6,509 nt of DNA from an uncultured Oscillospiraceae bacterium (GCA_900552605.1 USAR01000083.1:1-6509); one strand, 5' to 3'. Counted from the stretch's first letter, positions 1 through 5,466 are shown. Program-made: numbers and translations. Notes: generated by a model not told the origin, from the letters alone.

Positions 1-92
1 TTTGTCCATTCAAGATTGTTGATGTTGAACTGACCTACGGCATACTTGCCTTCAACTGCCTTTTTTAGCATTTCAGTTGCTGAAACTATCAT
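1..92 (-). CDS. fba: Class II fructose-1,6-bisphosphate aldolase, N-terminal fragment
   Basis: Only the first 30 codons are in the window; the gene runs off the left edge. The visible protein starts MIVSATEMLKKAVEGKYAVG and continues through QFNINNLEWT, which I recognise as the very conserved start of zinc-dependent class II aldolases (first beta-strand of the TIM barrel). The enzyme reversibly splits fructose 1,6-bisphosphate into dihydroxyacetone phosphate and glyceraldehyde 3-phosphate in cytoplasmic glycolysis and gluconeogenesis. The ATG at 92-90 has an excellent Shine-Dalgarno site, AAGGAGG, at 107-101 with 8 bases spacing. The catalytic and zinc-binding residues lie outside the window, so activity cannot be judged. 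The gene follows asp23 on the same strand after a 69-base gap that holds a hairpin and no obvious promoter. Read-through from upstream is therefore likely. Confidence 0.9.
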   Translation of the reverse strand, partial: MIVSATEMLKKAVEGKYAVGQFNINNLEWT

Positions 93-100
93 TTTAAAGT

Positions 101-107
101 CCTCCTT
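101..107 (-). promoter_or_regulatory. Ribosome binding site of fba
   Basis: On the minus strand the sequence is AAGGAGG, 8 bases before the ATG at 92. This is a full match to the anti-Shine-Dalgarno core and fixes the start. It lies just downstream of the hairpin at 120-145, so that structure could affect mRNA level without directly masking this site. Confidence 0.85.
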
Positions 108-119
108 AAAACCAAGAAA

Positions 120-145
120 GCACTGCGCGCAAAACCGTGCAGTGC
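120..145 (-). terminator. Hairpin between asp23 and fba: weak terminator or attenuator
   Basis: On the minus strand, GCACTGCACG and CGCGCAGTGC flank a GTTTTG loop. Nine of ten positions pair, with one A-C mismatch. The stem is followed by TTTCTTGGTTTT, which is T-rich but broken by C and GG, so termination is probably partial. The hairpin starts 16 bases after the asp23 stop codon and ends just before the fba ribosome binding site. It suits either the end of the asp23 transcript or an attenuator and stabilising stem that tunes fba expression. Confidence 0.5.
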
Positions 146-161
146 CACTTTTGCCGAAAAA

Positions 162-509
162 TTATTCTTCGGTATTAAAAGCAACGTCGGAAACAAAAAC
201 ATTCACCTTTGAAACGGCGTTGCCCGTCATATTTTGCAGCTTGGATTTAACGTTTTTCTGAACATTCTCCGCAACTTTTCTTACGTCGTAGCCATTTACA
301 ACCGAGATGTAGATATCGAGCGTTGTGGTTTCGTTAGTTTTGTTTACCTTAATGGCTCTTGCGGCGTTGTCCTTTGCGAAAACCTCTTTGATATCCGTTG
401 TTTTTGCATAAAGACCTGCAACGCCTTCAACCTCTAAAACAGCAACGCTTGCCATTTTAACAACAACATCGTTATTTATTTCCAAACCGAAAGAATTTTC
501 TTTATTCAT
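162..509 (-). CDS. Asp23/Gls24 family envelope stress response protein
   Basis: The protein is 115 residues, a typical length for the Asp23/Gls24 family (DUF322), which includes B. subtilis YqhY. Family signatures are visible. An N-terminal beta segment (about residues 10-35, VVKMASVAVLEVEGVAGL) is followed by a central strand with ISVVNGYDVRKVAENVQ (about 68-84). A C-terminal part then reads MTG, AVSKVNVFVSDVAF (about 93-112). There is no signal peptide or membrane segment, so it is cytoplasmic. Members have been linked to envelope stress and, for YqhY, to control of acetyl-CoA carboxylase; the exact role here is unknown. The ATG at 509 has AAGGAGG 8 bases upstream. A good sigma-A promoter lies in front, so the gene can be expressed in growing cells apart from the sporulation operon. 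In Bacillus, accB and accC lie between spoIIIAH and this gene; here they are absent. Confidence 0.9.
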   Translation of the reverse strand: MNKENSFGLEINNDVVVKMASVAVLEVEGVAGLYAKTTDIKEVFAKDNAARAIKVNKTNETTTLDIYISVVNGYDVRKVAENVQKNVKSKLQNMTGNAVSKVNVFVSDVAFNTEE

Positions 510-517
510 AAAAATTG

Positions 518-524
518 CCTCCTT
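518..524 (-). promoter_or_regulatory. Ribosome binding site of the asp23-family gene
   Basis: The minus strand reads AAGGAGG, 8 bases before the ATG at 509. It is as strong as the fba site and clearly stronger than most sites inside the spoIIIA operon, which fits a highly expressed vegetative gene. Confidence 0.85.
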
Positions 525-591
525 GTTTTTTTAACGTTTTCGCCGACGATTTTCAGCAGTTTTCACGACGACTGTAATCTCATTTTTTTAT

Positions 592-619
592 ATTATAACA
601 TAAATTTCAAAATTAACAA
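592..619 (-). promoter_or_regulatory. Sigma-A-type promoter for the asp23-family gene
   Basis: Reading the minus strand, the -35 box is TTGTTA (619-614, four of six matches to TTGACA). A 16-base spacer leads to a perfect -10 box TATAAT (597-592). The -35 box begins directly after the spoIIIAH stop codon (622-620). Transcription would start near 585, giving a leader of about 75 bases before the ATG at 509. No hairpin terminator lies between spoIIIAH and this promoter, so the sporulation transcript may also read through. Confidence 0.7.
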
Positions 620-1159
620 CTATTTTACGGCAACAATTTTAATATTTTCTGCTTTCAGCTGAGTTTCTCCCATAACAATATCAAGAATTTGTATGGTCTC
701 GCTTTTTTCAAGCTCTTTTTCTTTCTTAACTATAACATTGCAGCTGTTATCGCCGAGTATCGCCGCGGCAGAGCTGAATCCCTTAGCGTTTAAAAGCGAT
801 TCGATTGCGCTTTCCTTTTCCATTCTTTCCGTTATCGCCTTTGTTTGCTCTGTTGCCGCCTGCTTTTGCTTTTCGGTAGCTTTTTGTGAATTCAGTGTAT
901 CCTTTATAATTTCAAGCTCCTCCTCGCGAGTATCGGCACGTTCCTTTTTGGTTTTTGTAAAAAAGTCACTGCTTTCGGCAACGCCCGTGTTTGCAACATA
1001 TTTTGCACTGCCGAGCTGCGCGTCCGATATGCTCCCGGTGCTTTTTGTATCGCTGCCGTTTGTTGCAAATTTGACGTTAAGCCACACTGCGGCACCGAGC
1101 GCCAACACCATTGCGAAAGTAAGAATCTGTTTTTTTGCAATAATCTTTGTTTTTTTCAT
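620..1159 (-). CDS. spoIIIAH: Stage III sporulation protein AH (SpoIIIAH)
   Basis: SpoIIIAH is the mother-cell half of the channel that crosses the space between mother cell and forespore; its partner is forespore SpoIIQ. The protein is 179 residues. A basic N-terminus (MKKTKIIAKK) is followed by one membrane helix (about 11-29), then a polar linker (about 30-65). The family domain follows: a charged helical stretch with FFTKTKKERADTREEELEII (66-85), then the ring-building fold with CNVIVKKE and the final strand ENIKIVAVK (140-179). B. subtilis SpoIIIAH is 218 residues, so the linker is shorter here. I chose the ATG at 1159. Frame extension to a GTG at 1219 adds 20 non-conserved residues and lacks a ribosome site. 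The site for the chosen start, AAAGG at 1176-1172, is 12 bases away, which is long. It follows spoIIIAG after 77 bases with no promoter I can see. Confidence 0.92.
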   Translation of the reverse strand: MKKTKIIAKKQILTFAMVLALGAAVWLNVKFATNGSDTKSTGSISDAQLGSAKYVANTGVAESSDFFTKTKKERADTREEELEIIKDTLNSQKATEKQKQAATEQTKAITERMEKESAIESLLNAKGFSSAAAILGDNSCNVIVKKEKELEKSETIQILDIVMGETQLKAENIKIVAVK

Positions 1160-1236
1160 TTTTAACACAAACCTTTCAGCATAAGTTTTTGTGGTTTTTG
1201 AGCTGTTAAAAATCAGCACTTTGCAGACTTTAAAAC

Positions 1237-1779
1237 TCAGTAGCCGGTAACGCTTACCCGCTTTTCGGAAATATCAAGCAGTGTGCATACCGCCTGCTTG
1301 ATGTTATCGGCAACAACTCCGTTTGCAGCGCTGTCGCAAACAATTGCGACTCCGCGCACAGACGGTGCAAGTGCGGAAAGCAGCAGGGGTTGTTCACCGT
1401 TATCTGTTTTAATTATTATGTATGTTTCCTCGGTTTTATCACTGATTTCATTGTTGTATTTCTCGGTGCTCTCTTTGTTTTCCTTTGTGCCGGAATTGCT
1501 GTTCCGCTCGGTTGCATATACATACTCCGTTCCGCTTTCAAGCGTTACCAAAGCCGTAACGTTTTTATCGCCCGTTATACTTTTTACAAGCTCTGTGATT
1601 TCCGATTGCAGCTGAGCCTTATATGTATTGCTTTCAACTGTTTCGTCTGTGACCTTTTTACTGCTTTTCGGAATAATATCCGAGAGAAATATAAGCAAAA
1701 TTCCGACTGCTCCGAGCAGTGCAAAAAAGCTTACAGTACGCCGATTTTTAAGTAATTCCTTGAACTCCAAAATGCTCAC
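1237..1779 (-). CDS. spoIIIAG: Stage III sporulation protein AG (SpoIIIAG)
   Basis: SpoIIIAG is a ring-forming protein of the SpoIIIA-SpoIIQ feeding-tube complex, related to the EscJ/PrgK/FliF ring proteins of secretion systems and flagella. The protein is 180 residues. It has a short cytoplasmic N-terminus, one membrane helix (about 15-35) and an exposed domain. The ring-building motif is split, as in the family. The first half is about 56-90 (EITELVKSITGDKNVTALVT). A low-complexity polar insert (about 91-115, rich in N, S, K, E) follows. The second half (about 118-179) contains SVRGVAIVCDSA and ends RVSVTG. B. subtilis SpoIIIAG is 229 residues, so this is a compact form. The GTG at 1779 overlaps the spoIIIAF stop by 4 bases. 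A TTG at 1770, five bases after GAGGTGA (1782-1776), is a serious alternative start giving 177 residues. Confidence 0.92.
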   Translation of the reverse strand: MSILEFKELLKNRRTVSFFALLGAVGILLIFLSDIIPKSSKKVTDETVESNTYKAQLQSEITELVKSITGDKNVTALVTLESGTEYVYATERNSNSGTKENKESTEKYNNEISDKTEETYIIIKTDNGEQPLLLSALAPSVRGVAIVCDSAANGVVADNIKQAVCTLLDISEKRVSVTGY

Positions 1780-1782
1780 CTC
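1776..1782 (-). promoter_or_regulatory. GAGGTGA ribosome-site-like sequence at the AF/AG junction
   Basis: The minus strand reads GAGGTGA and contains both the GTG start (1779) and the TGA stop (1778-1776) of the neighbouring genes. It lies five bases before an in-frame TTG (1770-1768), the spacing expected of a working site. For the GTG start no separate Shine-Dalgarno sequence is visible, so that start would depend on translational coupling. Confidence 0.5.
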
Positions 1783-2240
1783 ACTTTGGTCTTAACAATT
1801 ATTTTTGCCGAAATCTGCTTTTCGAGTTTTTGCAAAACGTCGCTCGGCGGCTTCTCTTGCACATAAATCACAACACTTTCAACACTGACTCCGTTTTCGT
1901 TTTCGGTTGTGTTTATCTGCAGCTTATTATAAAAAACGCCGTTGTCGCGCAGTGCGGCTTTAATGCTTTTTTCATAGGTTTTCAGCGCTTTTTCGATAAT
2001 GTACTCCTCATAGCTTTTCTCACTCAGCTCGCCGCTTTCAACGCGTGGAAGTTCCCCGTTTTTTAAAGAGTCGGGCATCTTAAATGAAACAAACGAAGAA
2101 ACAACGGTTGCAATCACAACAATGCTTAATGTGTTGCGCAGCGCATTTTTGAACCTTTTTCGCGGGAACAACGCGCCGAAGAATCCCGCAAGAATAAACA
2201 CTGTGCAAAGCGAAAGCAATGTGGTTTTAAATGCCTGCAT
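1776..2240 (-). CDS. spoIIIAF: Stage III sporulation protein AF (SpoIIIAF)
   Basis: The protein is 154 residues. It has two membrane helices near the N-terminus (about 7-25 and 35-52), separated by a short basic turn (PRKRFKNALR). A soluble domain of about 80 residues follows: a helix (KSYEEYIIEKALKTYEKSIK, 75-94), strands with VSVESVVIYVQ (118-128), and a last helix and strand ending IIVKTKVR. This matches SpoIIIAF, whose soluble part has a ring-building fold, and which acts in the mother-cell-derived forespore membrane. B. subtilis SpoIIIAF is 206 residues, so the domain is trimmed here. The ATG at 2240 shares one base with the spoIIIAE stop (TAATG), with AGGTGG just upstream: tight translational coupling. 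The downstream spoIIIAG overlaps by 4 bases. Confidence 0.9.
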   Translation of the reverse strand: MQAFKTTLLSLCTVFILAGFFGALFPRKRFKNALRNTLSIVVIATVVSSFVSFKMPDSLKNGELPRVESGELSEKSYEEYIIEKALKTYEKSIKAALRDNGVFYNKLQINTTENENGVSVESVVIYVQEKPPSDVLQKLEKQISAKIIVKTKVR

Positions 2241-3382
2241 TAAACCACCTGCCTAACCACGGTAAGTGACAGAATAAACATAACAGTTACAGAAAGCGTT
2301 ATGCCTACAAGAAGTCCAAGCGCTGCCGACAGCGTGCCGAAAAGTCCGACCGGCTCCGAAAGCCCCAGCATTTCGGAAACAGCCGAAAGCAAACACAGCA
2401 CGATGCGCCACAAAAACAGCTTTACAACAACCGGTAAGACAATTATGCCAAGCACCAGCACACACCAAGAAAATGCTGACGACCTTAAAAGAGAGACACC
2501 TGCCGTAACCGTTGCCAAAGCCTCGGAAAGTGCGCCGCCCACAACGGGCACGGTTCCCGAAACAAAAAAGCGAGCCGTCTTTAAGGAAAGGCTGTCTGCG
2601 GACTTTGCAACCGCGCTCTGCACACTTAAGAATCCTGTAAAAACCGTCATAATGAATCCAACAACTACATTACCTGCGTTTTTTACCCTTTCAGCTATTT
2701 TTGCAGCGCCGTCTATTCCCGAAACCGCCGACGAAACACCGAGGCAGACATAAGCCGAGACCAGCGGCGACACAACAAAAGAGAACGCCTGTGAAACGAC
2801 CTCGCAAACCAAAAGCATAACCGATTGATATACCGTACCTGTTGCGACACCGCCTGAATAAAGCAATATTCCCGTATACACGGGCACGAATCCCAACATA
2901 AAGGTGCACGCTGTACGAACTGCATTAAGACAGGCGGAAACCGTGCTCATAACGGGCATAAGCACAACCGTCAAAAGGCTTAAAACACACACATATTTAT
3001 AGGTTTCGGCAGCCGCTTGCTTTGTGTTCCACATTCCGCCCACTGTTGCCGTTATTGCAAGCAGAGCAAACCCAACGGCAAGCACTGCAAGCGGTGCTTT
3101 AAGATTATCAAGAGTAAAGGAGTAAAATGTTTTTAAAACCCCGTCTAAGCTAAACGATAAAAAGCTGTTGTAATCATTTAAATCAACACCTAGCGAGTTA
3201 AGCGTTTCAACCGTTTCATCGCTTAAGCTGTCGGTCAATTCCGAAAGACCGCTGTCATCGTAAACTTCTTTATAAATCTCTCCGTCGGTTTTGCTTTCTT
3301 TACTCTCTGCTTGTACACTGAAGCCAAAGCTCAGCAGCGCCACAAAGGCAATAACCAAAATTACTTTTATTTTCTTCTTCAT
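2240..3382 (-). CDS. spoIIIAE: Stage III sporulation protein AE (SpoIIIAE)
   Basis: SpoIIIAE is the large polytopic membrane component of the SpoIIIA complex, proposed to form part of the export gate. The protein is 380 residues, close to the 399 of B. subtilis. It opens with a clear signal peptide (MKKKIK, a hydrophobic core, then VQA before ESKES, cleavage near residue 25) and an acidic exposed segment (about 26-90). Seven or so membrane helices follow, roughly 95-115, 130-150, 157-178, 184-218, 236-255, 303-335 (probably two) and 350-376. The segment RFFVSGTVPVVGGALSEA (271-288) resembles the conserved core of the family. I chose the ATG at 3382 because it begins the signal peptide and has AAAGGA just upstream. 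The open frame to 3586 runs back into spoIIIAD and is not conserved-looking. A 47-base gap separates it from spoIIIAD. Confidence 0.93.
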   Translation of the reverse strand: MKKKIKVILVIAFVALLSFGFSVQAESKESKTDGEIYKEVYDDSGLSELTDSLSDETVETLNSLGVDLNDYNSFLSFSLDGVLKTFYSFTLDNLKAPLAVLAVGFALLAITATVGGMWNTKQAAAETYKYVCVLSLLTVVLMPVMSTVSACLNAVRTACTFMLGFVPVYTGILLYSGGVATGTVYQSVMLLVCEVVSQAFSFVVSPLVSAYVCLGVSSAVSGIDGAAKIAERVKNAGNVVVGFIMTVFTGFLSVQSAVAKSADSLSLKTARFFVSGTVPVVGGALSEALATVTAGVSLLRSSAFSWCVLVLGIIVLPVVVKLFLWRIVLCLLSAVSEMLGLSEPVGLFGTLSAALGLLVGITLSVTVMFILSLTVVRQVV

Positions 3383-3429
3383 TTTTCCTTTCCCGTAAAT
3401 CCCTGCTGAATATAATGATTCAAATTTGC

Positions 3430-3816
3430 CTATCCGACAAGATTTGATACGGTATTTATAAGTGAGATGATCAGCGGCAAATTCACAGCCGCCAATGCCA
3501 CCTTGCCGAAAAGCTCTATCTTCGAAGCCAATGAACTTTGTCCGAAATCGGTACAAATATCGGCGGCAAATTGTGTTATATAGCAAATGCCGAGCGACTT
3601 AAGCATAAGAATAAAATACTCATTTTTAATTCCGCTGTTCTCTGCAATCGACTTAAGCTGTGAAACAAGCGGCATTGCAAAGCTTACAACCGCCGTCAAA
3701 ACAACAGCTCCCGCCGCAATACCCAGCGGCAAGGCAAGCTCCGGCTTATATTGTTTTACCGTTACAATCAGCACCGCCGCCGCAAGTGCTGCAAGAATAA
3801 CACTATATACCGTCAT
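3430..3816 (-). CDS. spoIIIAD: Stage III sporulation protein AD (SpoIIIAD)
   Basis: The protein is 128 residues (B. subtilis 133). It is a small membrane protein with helices at about 4-20, 28-50, 68-85 and 104-124. The long stretch LKSLGICYITQFAADICTDF (72-91) and the following GQSSLASKIELFGKVAL are the family hallmark. SpoIIIAC and SpoIIIAD are related and are proposed to form a membrane sub-assembly of the SpoIIIA export apparatus, with a distant likeness to small inner-membrane export gate proteins of secretion systems (a published idea, not visible here). The ATG at 3816 is two bases after the spoIIIAC stop with only a weak upstream GGA, so translation is probably coupled to spoIIIAC. 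Confidence 0.93.
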   Translation of the reverse strand: MTVYSVILAALAAAVLIVTVKQYKPELALPLGIAAGAVVLTAVVSFAMPLVSQLKSIAENSGIKNEYFILMLKSLGICYITQFAADICTDFGQSSLASKIELFGKVALAAVNLPLIISLINTVSNLVG

Positions 3817-3818
3817 TT

Positions 3819-4013
3819 TTATAGTCCAAAAGTGGATTTAATTGTATTGAACAGCGTGCCGATTTTGCCAACGATCATAAGCATAACAACAATAAGTCCG
3901 GCAAGAGTTGTAAGCATTGCCTGCTCCTCTCTGCCGGAGCGCTGCAAAAGCTGATTGAGCACAGCCACAATTATACCGATTGCCGCTACCTTAAAAATGA
4001 AATCCACATCCAT
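3819..4013 (-). CDS. spoIIIAC: Stage III sporulation protein AC (SpoIIIAC)
   Basis: The protein is 64 residues, close to the usual 65-68. It has two membrane helices (about 7-23 and 33-53) joined by a charged turn with QRSGREEQA (24-32) and TTLAGLIVVM (35-44), which are family signatures, and it ends in LFNTIKSTFGL. It belongs to the SpoIIIAC/SpoIIIAD family and acts in the forespore outer membrane complex. The ATG at 4013 was chosen because the reading frame starts MDVDFIFKVAAIG, as in relatives. The closest Shine-Dalgarno sequence, AAAGGA, sits about 12 bases upstream, which is long. It is 36 bases after spoIIIAB and two bases before spoIIIAD. Confidence 0.93.
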   Translation of the reverse strand: MDVDFIFKVAAIGIIVAVLNQLLQRSGREEQAMLTTLAGLIVVMLMIVGKIGTLFNTIKSTFGL

Positions 4014-4049
4014 GTTTCTAACAGTTCCTTTCCGCTTTTTTGTCTTTTT

Positions 4050-4475
4050 TTAAATCAGCAAAACAGAAACACCCACGCCGGCGCAAACTCCAAGCACGGC
4101 ATACAGTCTTGCGCATTTGTCGCGCTTTGCTTCCGCCGCGGCAAGCACTTTTTCAGCGCGGCTTATGTGCTGTTCGCAATAGCTTAGCTGACCTCCGATA
4201 TCCGTCTTGCCGAGTCCCGATAAGAACTCGTCCATAAGCTTTTTTGCAAAATCATTATTTTTGCTTGCAAGCACACGGAAATCACTCCTTTCAAAAAGCC
4301 TTGCCGCAATTTTTTGGTACATTTCCGAAGAATAACGTATGCTGTCACGCATCTCTTCCATAAACCGACACAGCGCCGATATACGATTCACGTTTTGCTG
4401 CATTACCGCCGCTTGCTGTACCCCCAAAAGGGTTCCTGTCACGGTTATTATAATCGCACCTATCAGCTTCAGCAT
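4050..4475 (-). CDS. spoIIIAB: Stage III sporulation protein AB (SpoIIIAB), short form
   Basis: The protein is 141 residues, against 171 in B. subtilis. It has an N-terminal membrane helix (MLKLIGAIIITVTGTLLG, 1-18), a helical soluble part (about 30-120) and a C-terminal membrane helix (125-141, LGVCAGVGVSVLLI). This end-to-end plan is that of SpoIIIAB, which has a fold like the type II secretion protein GspF and is thought to work with the SpoIIIAA ATPase. About 30 residues are missing from the middle, between RSDFRVLA (63-70) and FLSGLGKTD (84-92). I chose the ATG at 4475: GGAGGA (4486-4481) is five bases upstream, and the family starts with MLKL. The open frame back to 4604 lies inside spoIIIAA. 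Its first 131 bases overlap spoIIIAA in another frame. Confidence 0.88.
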   Translation of the reverse strand: MLKLIGAIIITVTGTLLGVQQAAVMQQNVNRISALCRFMEEMRDSIRYSSEMYQKIAARLFERSDFRVLASKNNDFAKKLMDEFLSGLGKTDIGGQLSYCEQHISRAEKVLAAAEAKRDKCARLYAVLGVCAGVGVSVLLI

Positions 4476-5361
4476 AAAGCTCCTCCACCCTAAAAATTTT
4501 TTGCGAAAAATCCTTGTTAAGCATAACAGCGTATGAAAAAGCTCCCGTTTCCAATATGGGCAATGCCTTATTCCTTTCCAGCAATTCCTGCACACTGCCT
4601 GCATGAAGAGTGGTTACAATTCTCACACCGGCATTCATACAGCAACGTACCGCCTCTAATTCCGAAATATCACCAAGCTCATCAAAAGCAATTAAATCAG
4701 GCGCCAAGGTTCGCAAAGCAACCTCGATACCGTCGCTTTTTGTGCCGCCCGTTATAACGTCTGTGTTTTCTCCGACACCGAGTGTGCACACACCGTTTGT
4801 CGTTCCGGAAAGCTCGCCGCGACAATCGATAAGCGCAACCGTTTCCAAAAGGTCGGAACAGCTTTTAACATAATCTCTAAGCAACGTCGTCTTGCCTGTG
4901 TGCGGTGCGCCGAAAATCAAAACTCCGCCCGAAACTTTCCCCAAAACCGCTGCCGCACAGCCGTCTATTTGGTGTGCTATGCGAATATTAAGCCCTGTTA
5001 TTCTGCGGTACCACCTGCTGCCGTCTCCTCTTGTTATTACCTCTCCGGAAAGCCCTGCTCTTCCGCCGAATGACAGCGAAATATACCCTTCGGCAATCTC
5101 GTTTTCGTGTGTATATACAGAGTTTTTGCAGCAGCGCAAAAAGCACTCCTCAACATCGTCCGCCGTTATGTACAATGTGCGAACGCTCGGCGAAAAGCCC
5201 AGTGCGTCCTTTTCAAGATAGCGAAGCCTGCCGCCAACTCTTAAAACCACCGCTTTTGCTGCGCGCAGACGAATCTCCGTTATTTTTTCAAACACAGTCC
5301 GCGGTTGTCTTTCAAGCGCCTCTCGCACAGCTTTCGGCAGCAGTTTTAAAACCTCTTTCAT
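4345..5361 (-). CDS. spoIIIAA: Stage III sporulation protein AA (SpoIIIAA), ATPase, with C-terminal extension
   Basis: SpoIIIAA is the cytoplasmic ATPase of the SpoIIIA complex, a relative of secretion ATPases, and is made in the mother cell. The protein is 338 residues. Walker A is GAPHTGKTTLL (151-161), Walker B is LIAFDELG (223-230, D227 and E228), and a TLHAG motif (251-255) follows. The N-terminal domain shows ITEIRLRA (27-34), FGGRAGLSGEV (98-108) and LNIRIAHQIDG (124-134), typical of the family. The ATG at 5361 has AAGGAGT upstream; an extension to 5460 would run through the predicted promoter. B. subtilis SpoIIIAA is 307 residues. Here the likely natural end (KIFRVEELYA, 288-297) is followed by about 41 residues of Gly/Ala/Arg/Asn-rich tail lying out of frame over spoIIIAB. 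The tail is probably not conserved. Confidence 0.93.
   Translation of the reverse strand: MKEVLKLLPKAVREALERQPRTVFEKITEIRLRAAKAVVLRVGGRLRYLEKDALGFSPSVRTLYITADDVEECFLRCCKNSVYTHENEIAEGYISLSFGGRAGLSGEVITRGDGSRWYRRITGLNIRIAHQIDGCAAAVLGKVSGGVLIFGAPHTGKTTLLRDYVKSCSDLLETVALIDCRGELSGTTNGVCTLGVGENTDVITGGTKSDGIEVALRTLAPDLIAFDELGDISELEAVRCCMNAGVRIVTTLHAGSVQELLERNKALPILETGAFSYAVMLNKDFSQKIFRVEELYAEADRCDYNNRDRNPFGGTASGGNAAKRESYIGAVSVYGRDA
4481..4486 (-). promoter_or_regulatory. Ribosome binding site of spoIIIAB, inside spoIIIAA
   Basis: The minus strand reads GGAGGA, five bases before the ATG at 4475. It decides the short start of SpoIIIAB. The same bases encode part of the RVEEL motif of SpoIIIAA, so both constraints act on one stretch. 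Confidence 0.8.
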
Positions 5362-5418
5362 TTTTTGCTCACTCCTTGTCCTTTTGCAAGTGATAATAAT
5401 TCCGTCACGCATATTCAA

Positions 5419-5448
5419 TTTATATGGACAGCCTGTTTGTTTTATTAC
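5419..5448 (-). promoter_or_regulatory. Candidate sigma-E promoter of the spoIIIA operon
   Basis: Reading the minus strand, a -10 box CATATAAA (5426-5419) matches six of eight positions of the sigma-E consensus CATACAAT. It is preceded after 14 bases by an AT-rich -35 element GTAATAAA (5448-5441). Transcription would start near 5412, leaving a leader of about 50 bases before the spoIIIAA ATG. The spoIIIA operon is sigma-E dependent in known sporeformers, which is why I looked for this; the -35 match is only moderate. Confidence 0.5.
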
Positions 5449-5466
5449 AAAAAACCGCAAACACTC

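Noticed and set aside
693..1184. Plus-strand open frame of 163 codons opposite spoIIIAH
   Set aside because: It is a serine/phenylalanine-rich shadow of the charged SpoIIIAH coding strand, with no ribosome site or family likeness.
1417..1424. CATACATA on the minus strand inside spoIIIAG, like a sigma-E -10 box for an internal promoter
   Set aside because: No -35 element is present at the right distance upstream, and the bases are explained by the ETYIIIK coding sequence.
2301..2753. Plus-strand open frame of 150 codons opposite spoIIIAE
   Set aside because: It is a Ser/Thr/Pro-rich antisense shadow of a membrane protein gene; the codon pattern supports the minus strand only.
3383..3586. N-terminal extension of the SpoIIIAE frame into spoIIIAD
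   Set aside because: The 68 extra residues lie over the spoIIIAD coding region in another frame, and they would hide the clear signal peptide that begins at 3382.
3841..3848. AATACAAT on the minus strand near the end of spoIIIAC, seven of eight matches to the sigma-E -10 consensus
   Set aside because: The expected -35 position reads GGCAAAA, which does not match, so a promoter is not supported.
4476..4604. N-terminal extension of the SpoIIIAB frame into spoIIIAA
   Set aside because: The 43 extra residues are a shadow of SpoIIIAA coding sequence. The ATG at 4475 has a strong ribosome site and a family-like first helix.
5362..5460. N-terminal extension of the SpoIIIAA frame
   Set aside because: It would start upstream of the candidate promoter, lacks a ribosome site, and adds residues unlike the family. 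The ATG at 5361 has AAGGAG and begins with family-like sequence.
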